Shown here piece after piece: positions 12,780 through 22,130 of a DNA stretch of 64,000 bases. Origin of the DNA: Imbricaverruca yamaguchii (taxonomy: Eukaryota > Arthropoda > Thecostraca > Neoverrucidae); the NCBI GenBank assembly GCA_034440575.1, contig JAOTOL010001520.1, positions 992,001 through 1,056,000 on the forward strand, written 5' to 3'. The first letter of the stretch is position 1. Each line of letters starts with the position of its first letter. The notes beneath the pieces were generated by a model, which ran no database searches, had not been told where the DNA came from, and saw only the letters and a list, made by a program, of their open reading frames with translations. A program made the translations under genes and the position numbers.

Positions 12780-12832
12780 AGTCAGGAGTGTAAACTCCTG
12801 ACGATGGCCCCTGGTCGAAAGGTTGAGTAATA
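12780..12832 (+). other. Hammerhead-ribozyme-like motif, possible Penelope-type remnant
   Basis: The order hairpin, CTGACGA (12798-12804), short GC-rich hairpin, GAAA (12817-12820) matches the conserved hammerhead core (CUGANGA, stem II, GAAA). Upstream, GTCAGGAGT and ACTCCTGAC form a perfect 9-bp-arm hairpin (12781-12802) that overlaps the core. Stem II would pair GGCC with GGTC. Against a working ribozyme, the base expected at the cleavage position before stem I is a G, which hammerheads do not cleave after. Such motifs are known in the terminal repeats of Penelope-like elements, but I see no reverse transcriptase nearby. Confidence 0.3.
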
Positions 12833-13490
12833 GAGCATAATCCTTAACGTTGCTTTTGATGTAAACTCAAACATTTCGTCTCACGCAATGTTCAATTTTC
12901 ACCATAATTGTGAGTCACCAATGCATATTAATTTCAAGTTTTTCAAGTTTGGCATTTTCCAGTGGATGAAAGCATCATTTTATAAAATAACATACAACAA
13001 TACTTCCCAGCTCTACTCAGGTGAGGCACTTCCTTAGTGCCTTGCATGGGCCGACCGCCCCTGCTACGCACATGTACTGTCGACTCAAACTTTGGTGGAC
13101 AGATATACCATCGGGCACTTTGAGGTCTAAATTACGCTCGCTTGGAATACTTTTTGTTTTTGTTGAATCTGACTGTTTTTCATTACGACTTCACATGCCA
13201 TGCACCACGACACACTGCGAGAACAGACTTGAGCAACTGTATCTAGAAAAAAAAACATTAATTTCCAGTAGAGCAAACCAGCGCTGCACAGTACTATGAC
13301 GCCCAAGGATCTCTTATGTCGCACATCTAAATTTAGCACAGCACAGCCGACGTCGCCCCACGCCAGTCCGCCTGGCATCCACGCTGGAGAGCACGATGTT
13401 GCAGCACTAGAATGTTAAGCACTGCTGCTGCATGTTGGCTTCTCTTGTTGTCACGGTCGCAACAGCTCGCAGGCCGATTGGCTGTCGCTA

Positions 13491-14120
13491 ACGATAGTGC
13501 TGTAGCGGTGCCATAGGACTGTCGCACATCACGCTACATCACTACAGCACAAGCTGTCTAACGATAGTGCTGTAGCGATGCCATAGGACTGTCGCACATC
13601 ACGCTACAGCACTACAGCACAAGCTGTCTAACGATAGTGCTGTAGCGATGCCATAGGACTGTCGCACATCACGCTACAGCACTACAGCACAAGCTGTCTA
13701 ACGATAGTGCTGTAGCGGTGCCATAGGACTGTCGCACATCACGCTACATCACTACAGCACAAGCTGTCTAACGATAGTGCTGTAGCGATGCCATAGGACT
13801 GTCGCACATCACGCTACATCACTACAGCACAAGCTGTCTAACGATAGTGCTGTAGCGATGCCATAGGACTGTCGCACATCACGCTACATCACTACAGCAC
13901 AAGCTGTCTAACGATAGTGCTGTAGCGATGCCATAGGACTGTCGCACATCACGCTACATCACTACAGCACAAGCTGTCTAACGATAGTGCTGTAGCGATG
14001 CCATAGGACTGTCGCACATCACGCTACATCACTACAGCACAAGCTGTCTAACGATAGTGCTGTAGCGATGCCATAGGACTGTCGCACAGCACGCTACAGC
14101 ACTACAGCACAAATTGTCAG
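13491..14120. repeat. 70-bp tandem array, nine hairpin-forming units
   Basis: Nine units of exactly 70 bp start with ACGATAGTGCTGTAGCG at 13491, 13561, 13631, 13701, 13771, 13841, 13911, 13981 and 14051. Each contains GTGCTGTAG on its left and CTACAGCAC on its right, an inverted pair able to form a stem-loop. In some units a second, inner CTACAGCAC is intact and gives a 12-bp arm (AGTGCTGTAGCG with CGCTACAGCACT); in others the inner copy is CTACATCAC and only the outer 9-bp arm remains. The last unit decays into AAATTGTCAG. Confidence 0.96.
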
Positions 14121-14471
14121 TAGATACTACGGCACCCATAAGGGCATGGGGAGCCAGTCACAAGCCGCCAACTTGTTTGGCAAGCTTTGACTGGGAGGGG
14201 GGGGGAAGGGGGTCGCCACAATCAGCCCCAATGAGGTCAGATGACAGCCATTCGAGCTACTGCCCCACCTGAGGAAGTGAACCAAAGTAACTCGAGAAAA
14301 TCTGTCGATCAGATCAGGCAAGCAAACTACGAGGAAACCATGCGAAACTAACGAACAAAGACACGTGGTTCGATACATCGCAAGTTCCATGGCTTCATTT
14401 CAAATTCGACCCCACGCCAGTGCCTGTCCCGTCAACTACGAATCTTTACACTTCGCATTGCGCCCTTCCAG

Positions 14472-15161
14472 ATGACATCGTCCCAGTCTGCGTCGGGCAA
14501 TGTCGGCGCAGCCGCGCCGTCGGCCGGCGACCGCGTGACCTGGGTCTCGGGTCACGTGACCGGCGACGCTCCAGACCCCCGGCCGCCAGCCCAGCCGCCG
14601 AGTCAGAGCCGAACCCGAAGCCCTCGCCGCCGCTCGCCGACCGACGACCCCCCTCCACCCAGCCGACCAACGCCGAGGGGGCCGCCGCCAGTCCGGCGAC
14701 AGACGTCTTCGTCAAGGAAGAGTCCTCGGGCCACGTCGAAACGGCGACGACGGCGGTGGCGGCGACGGGTGCGGGGGCGGGGGCGGTGGCGCCGTGCGCC
14801 GTCGCCGCCTACCAGAGCAGCGAACCGCCCCGCGAGCAGACGCTGCCCTACTACGGCGCCGTGTACGACGAGCCAAGCTACACGGACCTCGACTCGCGCG
14901 CCGCCTACGACCGCGACGCGTACTTCGCGCCGGCGGCGGCCACCTTCCAGCAGTCGTACCCGAGCCTGCCGGAGCAGTACGGCTACGCGGTGCCGCCGCT
15001 CGGCTACATGGAGCCGCCGCTGGCGACCGGCGGCTACGGCGGCCCGCACGGCCTGTCGCCGGTCACCTCGAGCACACCAGTGCGCCACAGACGCGCCGCA
15101 CACACAGAGGACCCCGCCGGCAAGACGGCGAAAAACAGAGGCTGGCGGGGCAGCTCTCTGA
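14472..15161 (+). CDS. bHLH transcription factor, exon 1 (N-terminal region)
   Basis: First recognised coding exon of a nuclear bHLH transcription factor. It encodes a low-complexity N-terminal region rich in Pro, Ala and Ser, then a Tyr-rich stretch (LPYYGAVYDEPSY, QYGYAVPPLGYMEPP, GGYGGPHGLSP), and ends in a basic segment before the splice donor A|GTGAGT at 15161/15162. The ATG at 14472 (MTSSQSASGNVG) is the best start, but its frame does not run into the Tyr-rich frame. The two connect if one C is missing from the run at 14576-14580; the main frame has no upstream ATG of its own. The donor leaves one base of a codon and exon 2 supplies the other two. An upstream exon instead of a lost base is the alternative. 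GC content is far above the flanks. Confidence 0.75.
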   Translation: MTSSQSASGNVGAAAPSAGDRVTWVSGHVTGDAPDPRPPAQPPSQSRTRSPRRRSPTDDPPPPSRPTPRGPPPVRRQTSSSRKSPRATSKRRRRRWRRRVRGRGRWRRAPSPPTRAANRPASRRCPTTAPCTTSQATRTSTRAPPTTATRTSRRRRPPSSSRTRACRSSTATRCRRSATWSRRWRPAATAARTACRRSPRAHQCATDAPHTQRTPPARRRKTEAGGAAL

Positions 15162-16736
15162 GTGAGTCAGGTGGGGCTACATCGCGACTGCAGTGGTGGA
15201 ACTCTGCGGTGTTCATACTCTGTTCACACTGTAAGACGTCCTATAACGGATCAATGTCGGGGATTTTTGCACCTTACTGGTGAGCACAATCAGGGTAACC
15301 GATCTAGAAAGTCGCGGGCACTTCTGAGGTAAAACTGCGATGACTGCCCATCCCTCAGATTTGCTTCGCAATACATGTCCAATGTAATAGGACGTCGTGC
15401 TTCACTTTCGGATATTCACAGACAAGTAGACAGCACCACTTCGGGCGTCAACATTAGAAAATCCGACGGTATGCTTCGAGGATGAAATTATCTCACCAAT
15501 CTAGGGGTTCATTCCCTTATCTTGAAGACATTTTCAGATTGATAAGGGGAAAATGGCACTTTAGTATCGGCAGGGTACCAAACCTGAGGAACCGGACTCC
15601 CCGACGTACCCGGGGTCTCCAGCAGCGGTATACTTGATCTCGGCAGTTGGTGGAGGTCACCTGCTGGATCGCCGATGGCGGGAGGGCGACCTCGCGTAGG
15701 TCAGGGGGTCAGTTTAGCGAGTGTTAACTGGTGTCTTGCAATCGGAAAACTATGGTGCCGTCTGCCAATGCATATGCCACATACAAGGAACATGCATCAG
15801 GTTGGGTGAAAACTGCCTTTGTCTGAAATATTCACGTACCCGGATTGCACGAAACTTATGCTTCATTTTGAGAAATTGACCTCACTTGATATAGGAAGGC
15901 AATGTGGGGGGCAAGTGATACATGATGCAGGTGTGATACACTATATTGCGTTGCATATCATTACATTTCTTGCAATGCAAATTAAAGAGCTGCAATTTAA
16001 ACGCCTTAAAGTCCTACTAAAGCTGTGGATTTCGTGTGACCTCGAATGATCTGACCTCTACTTTGTGATGATGTATATGCTGTAAGCTGGCCAATGTACG
16101 ACACAACTTCACCTAGAGCGATGGAACTTCACCTGCGATTCGAGTTGTGATCACAAATGTGCTGAACAGTCAACATTTTGTGCATGTAAGCAAAGTAAAT
16201 TTCATGTAACCCGAATTACTTAAATCGGGTTGACAAAATCCTGGGATTCAGGAGCTTGAAACCCAACCTATTCATGCCCCACACTTCCTCCGTACCTGGC
16301 ATATAGTTATCGAGGTAGAAAGTTGGGCGACATTTTCGCCCATTACTCGTGATTACCAGAACCTGACCAAGTGTTCGTGGCAACGTCAATAACGTTACCC
16401 GAAGTGGCCGCTGTGTTACGCTAGTTGAACCATTTACTTTGTCATGAACATGCATGCAAAATGTATTTGTTGATGTACGTAATATGTGAAACCAAAGCGG
16501 AAAAGGTAAGTTTCAGCGTCGACAAAACAGCTCTGAGAAAATCTGGATCATGGAATCAGCGAACTTATAGATAGCACTTTGGTTCAAACACTCGCTAAAG
16601 TTGTCAAACTTTCAGCCTAAATTTGTATCAAACCTCAAGCTATGCTAGTCCATGTTTAAACGTAGGCGGGGGGGGGAAGACTAAAAGCTGTCCTGGCCCC
16701 CCCCCCCCCCCCCCCCCCCCCACCAACAATAAAAAT

Positions 16737-16810
<74 letters not shown>

Positions 16811-17554
16811 CCCCCCACGCGGGGGCAAAAAGCCCCCCGACCCCAATCACCCTCTGAGAAACAAAAAAGCAACTTAGCAACTTTAAACTTCAATACCTCA
16901 GCTTCAAATAGCCAAAACCTTTACATGCCATTCTTTGTCAAGCGATATAAATTGTATGCCCTTTGAAGAACCACAAAGGCTTTGCATGACCGTCGCCAAC
17001 GGTTCTGACGTCATCGAAGGAATTCCGACAGCTGAAAAAAATACATGTAGTCAATATAATTTGGGCATGAAAATGAATTCGACGACGTCGCTCGGGGCAT
17101 TTGTTGCGCATAATTGTGATACGTTTCGATAACTGGTGCCAATGTGATGAGAGGAACGCCACGGCAACCATGCGCGAGCCGATCACAAGTTCCCGGGCGG
17201 GCCACAAGTGATTGCAACTTGGACGTGCTGCGAGTCGCCAACAGCGCGTCAGCGTTGCCGCGGCGCGGTTTTCGGCGCCGCCGAAGTCCCGCAGCGAGTG
17301 GCGGCGCGCCGCGCCACGTCTGCCGCGCCTGCCGAGCCGCTGCTCAGCAGACGGCGCCCGCATTGCCAGATGTGACTGAAAACATATGTTGTCTGCATGT
17401 GTGTCGTACAGCGGGCGCGGGTCCCATCAGTTAACGGCCGGCGCGGCGATCGGGAGCGGCGCGCCTTGGACCGGCGCTTTGTCGGCGCCCCGGCCGACGC
17501 CGCTGCTGACACCGCCTCCGTCGCTTCGTACGATGACCGTGGTCGGCGTTTCAG
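15162..17554 (+). other. Intron 1 of the bHLH gene
   Basis: 2,393 bp between donor GTGAGT (15162) and acceptor GGCGTTTCAG (ending 17554). It holds no recognised gene. Contents: ordinary sequence to about 16660, a poly-C block (16660-16850), and a GC-rich, CpG-rich stretch (about 17200-17530) directly before exon 2 that could be a second promoter. Confidence 0.7.
16660..16850. repeat. Poly-C low-complexity tract
   Basis: C-runs of about 25 and about 70 bases (roughly 16698-16721 and 16738-16808) separated by a short A-rich stretch. Glycine-run open frames on the minus strand here are not genes. Such a long pure C-run is hard to sequence and its length should not be trusted. Confidence 0.9.
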
Positions 17555-17687
17555 ACTACAAGAAGACGGCGTGCGACCGAGAGCGGACGCGCATGCGCGA
17601 CATGAACAAGGCGTTCGAGGCGCTGCGCGAGCGCATCCCCTACTGCAAGCCTCCCGGCAAGAAGCTCTCCAAGATCGAGTGCCTGCG
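17555..17687 (+). CDS. bHLH transcription factor, exon 2 (basic region, helix 1, loop)
   Basis: Encodes [20 protein letters not shown], then [24 protein letters not shown]: the DNA-contacting basic region with the conserved Glu of the E-box-binding motif ([12 protein letters not shown]), helix 1, the Pro/Lys/Gly loop and the start of helix 2. Acceptor TTTCAG|AC at 17554/17555 fits the one-base phase left by exon 1 (joint codon AAC, Asn); donor CG|GTGAGT at 17687/17688 leaves two bases that exon 3 completes. The sequence is closest, from memory, to the Mesp/sage group (vertebrate Mesp and mesogenin, insect salivary-gland bHLH), which act in mesoderm or gland specification. Family assignment to bHLH is firm; the subgroup is inference. 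An in-frame ATG at 17533 would allow a short form starting in this exon. Confidence 0.93.
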
Positions 17688-19734
17688 GTGAGTCTACGCT
17701 GTTGGCCGAGACGGCGCATGGTTGTTTAGAAGTGACGAAATGGCTACGTGACGCGCGCGATAAATATTGATTTTTGTGCCGGCGAAACACTTGTGGCGCA
17801 TCGGTAGTGATGCCGGCATCGATTTTGTCTCCAACACCATGGTCGGCGCCCCTCAGTCGTACTGTGCGACAGACGGGACGGTTATCCCTGCTACACGTGA
17901 TGCAGAAACGGCGTACATGACGTAATAATTGAGATATAGATGGAGCAGACAGTTCTTTTTCATTGCGTCGCCCAGAGAAAATCGTCTTTTAACAAGCAAA
18001 GGCGATAATACATTATGACTTCAGGATCACAGACACGCTTTGTTAAAGCAGGTGCAATTAACAGCACAGCTGTTAGCGAAATAATAATACTGCCATTTTG
18101 CCCACGTTTTATTGTTAAGACTGTTCCTATTCTTTTTAGCCTCACGAGGGCATCCTCAGACATGCAAAGCGGCATAGAACAGACACGACGGGAACCCAAC
18201 GTATTCGATGAACATTCTGCTGTATGAACCTATTACACTTACAATAAGGTTGATAGAGTTCATAAAGTGTTAAGGCTTAACAAGAGCCACAGGGGCCCAT
18301 CTGAGTAAAACCAATCTAGAAAAGATACTTGAAAAGTGCATGCCCACACCCCAATCACCCCAATCAAGCCCCATTGTGCTATCATGGCCAATTTCATCAG
18401 CATCCCATACCATGTCGTGATGCTGATTAGTATCGCATACCATGTCGTGATACACAATATCACATGTCGTGCGTGTATTGCTACATACACTGACGGGTCG
18501 TGCAAGAATTGCTACATACACTGTCGGGTCGAATACTAATGATGGTATGGGTGTACCTTTAACGAATGATGTTTGTTCTGACTGGATATACGACGAGATC
18601 GTTTGCTTTGGTTCCTTACTTACGCAGCAGTTTATGCTGCCGAACTTATGGCAATCGTGCTTCATCGAAGTAGGACGCGATTGTGAACATGTGATACCTT
18701 CCGATTCCCTTAGTTGTCTTAATAAGATGTAGACGTTTTATCCTCACGACCTCATCACGCTGAATGTTTTATTGCGTCAAGCTAAGGCCGAGTGAGCGGG
18801 TAATTCCATGATCTGGTGGAAACCCAGTCATGTTGAAATGGTAATTATCGTCGAAAATGTTCAGTAAAGAGAAGGTGCTGCCCGGCAGGATGCGGATAGG
18901 TCACACCTATACCAGCCACTGGCATCTTCCGCGGAACGAGGCCACGACAATGTGTAATCATTGTGGTGTTCCACTGTTGGCGAGGCGTGCTGTTCTTTTG
19001 TGCCCTCCCCCCCCCCCCCGTTTCCAAATACAGGGAAGATGGTCCTTGGACGAGAGGAATCGTCTCTTGCGATGGCCGATGTATGCTTGAGTGATAGGTT
19101 GTGAGTGGTTCAGACGGGTTCAGACAAGCTTAGACGAGACAAGTGCTATTTGATGCACTTTTCTCTTGCATACACGGTTCGCTGTCTTCTACCCAAAGAG
19201 ATAGCGACATTGCGCTGTCGGCCTCTTAAGGGAATGCTAGCGTTGGACCGGCGCCGAAAGTTCGCTCCGCCCTACAAACCTTGGCTCCGCCCTTCAAGCC
19301 GTTGGCTAGATCCGGCAGTGAACACAGATTCAGGATTCGGCCCAAGAGTAAGGCGAAGTAGAGTAAGGGGCGAACACTCACGAACATTTGGGTACGCACT
19401 ATGCCTTAGCTGTAGTGTATTAGTTATCTATGCGACGTAACAGTATGCAATGAAAGTAGCCGGATAAATATATGAACCCCTAATTGGATCAGTTGCAGCA
19501 CACTTATCTTGATGTGCCACGCTGCCCGCAACGAGAAGGAAAACATCATGCACCATAATCGATGATCTCGTAAAATCATGACACGAATCCAACCATGTGC
19601 ATAATCGAGCATCACACTCAGCTGTGTTAGTGGCTATCTTCATCACTGGTGTCTTTGTGAACGTGGACTTAGTGACGAGTTGGCATCAAGTCATGTCTAT
19701 GGCCGAAAATGACACGATTTGTATGCGTCTTGAT

Positions 19735-19905
19735 ATGACAGTTGGTGTGTGCGATGAGACCTGTCACATCTTGATATGGCAGATAGTTTATGCGTACGAT
19801 GAGACTAGTCACATCTTGGTATGATGAGAGATAGTTGATGTGTACGATGAGACCTGTCACATCTTGATATGACAGCTGATATGCACGATGAGGCCTGTCA
19901 CATGT
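19735..19905. repeat. Imperfect 50-60 bp repeat, about four units
   Basis: Variants of GATGAGACCTGTCACATCTTGATATG recur at about 19754, 19798, 19844 and 19888, separated by GATAGTTTATGCGTAC-like spacers. Units differ by substitutions and small indels. Confidence 0.8.
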
Positions 19906-19960
19906 ATGAAAAGGGATCGGCACCGCACGCCGCGCAACGATCCGGAGTTGTGCCGACTCC

Positions 19961-20150
19961 CAGAGGCGCAGTCAGGGGGGGGGGAGTGGCGCCTCCCCAT
20001 CCAAAAATTAATAAGATGAAGCATGACATTTTGACTTTCTTTCGTCATATAAGACCGAAAATGTTCGGCGCACATAGCGCACCGAAAGCGTTGTTTCACG
20101 ACGTTTCTTTCTATTCCGCCCCCTTAAGAAAATCCTGGCTGCGCCACTTC
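19961..20150. mobile_element. Probable non-autonomous DNA transposon (MITE) remnant
   Basis: The left end AGAGGCGCAGTCAGG (about 19962) is an imperfect inverted match to the right end CCTGGCTGCGCCACT (about 20134-20148). The left end is followed by a G-run and GGCGCCTCCCC. The interior is AT-rich with no coding capacity. A short interior segment, TTCGGCGCACATAGCGCA, recurs at 24000-24017, suggesting a dispersed family. I cannot see a clear target-site duplication. Confidence 0.55.
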
Positions 20151-20610
20151 AATAGACAAGCAGCTTGGAGTCAGGCACATTTGATTAGCAACAGGCACGG
20201 AGATGCCCCTGGCAACGAACCGTTGAGATAATGCTCACCAAAAAATGATCATTTTATTACAGAATGCACATCATACGACCTAGCCTCTCTAAACATGCAT
20301 GTCATTGAAGACCTGTGCTACTACTTAAAGTCCACATAACTACGAAGTTAAATGTGATTGATGACAAAACTGATACGAGTGAAATATGGCCGTTTGACAA
20401 AGAGGTGACCAGAATTTGAAGATTTTAAAAGCAGGATGAAGGAAGAAACTCTGGTGGAGAAAACGTTTGCGAAGCAAGTATACACCATATATAATTGATT
20501 TTAACTTTTATCGACAACTTATTCAAAATTAAAAACTATGGTATCTGTCTTTAATTAATTTATTACATTTGCGCAATACCCTAGACGCAAATAGCAAACA
20601 TCGTTGACAG

Positions 20611-21120
20611 CAGTGGCGTCGCCACGAAATTCTTCCAGGGGGGGGGGAGAACCAAAGGGGACCTCCTGCTCCCCGAAAAGCGGCCTCCATTGTGTTGGGG
20701 CCTCCTATTGTTTTTAGGCCCTTAGTATGGTTCGGGAATGGGAAACTGAGGGGTTGGAGGGCCTCCTTTTCGTCCTGACGTACCTTCTTTTGTCCTGTGG
20801 GCCTCTTTTTCGTCCTGAGGGCCTCCTTTTCGTCCTGGGGGTTTCGTTTTCATCCTGGGCGCCTCCTTTTAGTCCTGGAGGGCCTCCTTTTCGTCATGGG
20901 AGCCTCCTTTTCGTCCTGAGGTACCTTCTTTTCGTCCTAGGGGCCTCTTTTTCGTCCTAAGGGCCTCCTTTTCGTCCTGGGGTTTCGTTTTCGTCCTGGG
21001 GGCCTCCTTTTCGTCCTGGGGGCCTCCTCAAATTTCAGGGGGGCGGCGCACCCCAGTCTCACGGCAGGGGGGGGGGCAATTGCCCCCTCTGCCCCCCCCC
21101 CCCAGGTGGCGACGCCCCTG
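20611..21120. mobile_element. hAT-type miniature inverted-repeat element
   Basis: 510 bp flanked by an exact 8-bp direct repeat GTTGACAG (20603-20610 and 21121-21128), the target-duplication length of hAT transposons. The ends are inverted repeats: CAGTGGCGTCGCCAC on the left, and on the right the reverse complement reads CAGGGGCGTCGCCAC (14 of 15 identical). G- and C-runs sit just inside both ends. The interior (about 20760-21030) is a run of about a dozen imperfect 18-21 bp units of the type GGGCCTCCTTTTCGTCCTG. There is no transposase, so it must have been mobilised in trans. It lies wholly within intron 2 of the bHLH gene. Confidence 0.9.
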
Positions 21121-21293
21121 GTTGACAGCAACTTAGGACATAGATTATAGAACATAGAACCAAATGAAGGACGAAACGGTCCCTGATGTCGACACAAACT
21201 CGTGAGTAAAGCAAGGCTACGACAAGCTCACTAGCGACCTCTATGAGCTGGAAGAAGAACCAGAGATTGACGCTTACTCCGTCCGTTCGCCAG

Positions 21294-21567
21294 GTTGACG
21301 ATCCGCTACATCCGACACCTGCAGAACGTGATGCGCATGTCGGAGGGCCTGCCCGTCAGCCAGTACGACCCGCCGCCGTACACCACGCCCACGCCGTGGA
21401 TCTCCTCCTACTCGTGCGCCACCACGCCCACCGGCGTCTACACGGAGCCGATCAGCTCGTTCAGCGTGCTGCCGCCGCCGTCGGCAGAGGAGCACTATCC
21501 ACAGTCGGCCGCCCCCTTTGTCGGCGCCTCTGACTACTGGGCGCCGGGGTACCAGCCCGGCTACTGA
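21294..21567 (+). CDS. bHLH transcription factor, exon 3 (helix 2 and C-terminus)
   Basis: Acceptor CCAG|G at 21293/21294; its first base completes the split Arg codon (CG|G). It encodes LTIRYIRHLQNVMRM, which finishes helix 2, then a Pro/Tyr/Ser-rich tail (PVSQYDPPPYTTPTPWISSY, then TEPISSFSVLPPP, ending YWAPGYQPGY) and the stop TGA at 21565-21567. If the missing base in exon 1 is allowed for, the three exons sum to 366 codons including the stop, a usual size for this kind of factor. The Tyr/Pro-rich tail echoes the composition of exon 1, consistent with a transactivation region. No poly(A) signal could be fixed. Confidence 0.92.
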
Positions 21568-22130
21568 CTGGACAGTAGGTTACCAGCCCACGTGTCGGCA
21601 TGTCCGCAGTGTATCGACCTGGTATTGGGCTTCGTAGTACCAGCCCGAGCACCGACTGGGCTTCATAGTACCAGCCGCAGCACTGACTGGACTTCGGGGT
21701 ACAAGTCGGGGTGCAGGATGCAGGGGTATTGACTGGGCTGCAGGATGCAATCCCAGGTGCAGCTGGACTGATCGGCATCAGTTTCAATACTGACTGGGCG
21801 GCACAGTACCGGCATGGGCAGTGAGTGAACTGGTACTGAGCACAGTACCCGTGGCGCAGTGGACAGTACCCTAGGGCCTGAGTGCACTCGATAGTAGGCA
21901 TCCAACTTGAAAACTGAACAGGCTGCATTGGTTTAGTATCGGGGACTGACTGGGCTACATAATGGGAGTCCAGGCTCAGGTGACCTGATTGGCACGAGTA
22001 CCAGTACTGACTGGTCGTCAGGGTACTAGTGTGGACACTGGATAAACATTTCCGGTACTGATCAGATTCGGAATGCCAGAAGTGGCACTGACCGGATGAC
22101 AGAGTGCCACTTGGCCTGACCGACCTGATC
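21547..22130 (+). repeat. Degenerate repeat spanning the bHLH stop codon and 3' flank
   Basis: Starting inside the last codons, blocks GGGGTACCAGCC and ACTGACTGG recur with variation for nearly 600 bp: GTACCAGCCCGAGCACCGACTGGG (about 21637), GTACCAGCCGCAGCACTGACTGG (about 21668), GGGGTACAAGTCGGGG (about 21696) and GTACCAGTACTGACTGG (about 21999). Unit length varies from about 30 to 60 bp. The final coding residues (GYQPGY) and the stop are part of one unit. Confidence 0.75.

Larger units (their letters stand above)
17688..21293 (+). other. Intron 2 of the bHLH gene
   Basis: 3,606 bp from donor GTGAGT (17688) to acceptor CGCCAG (ending 21293). It splits helix 2 of the bHLH domain. It contains a roughly 50-bp imperfect repeat (19735-19905), a probable inverted-repeat transposon remnant (19961-20150) and a hAT-type miniature element (20611-21120). 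Between about 17700 and 19730 I see only short imperfect duplications, such as two copies of GCTACATACACTG at about 18480 and 18514. Confidence 0.75.

Noticed and set aside
17431..17554. Acceptor CATCAG at 17430 for bHLH exon 2
   Set aside because: It would place the bHLH frame out of phase with the exon 1 donor, while the acceptor at 17554 joins in phase.
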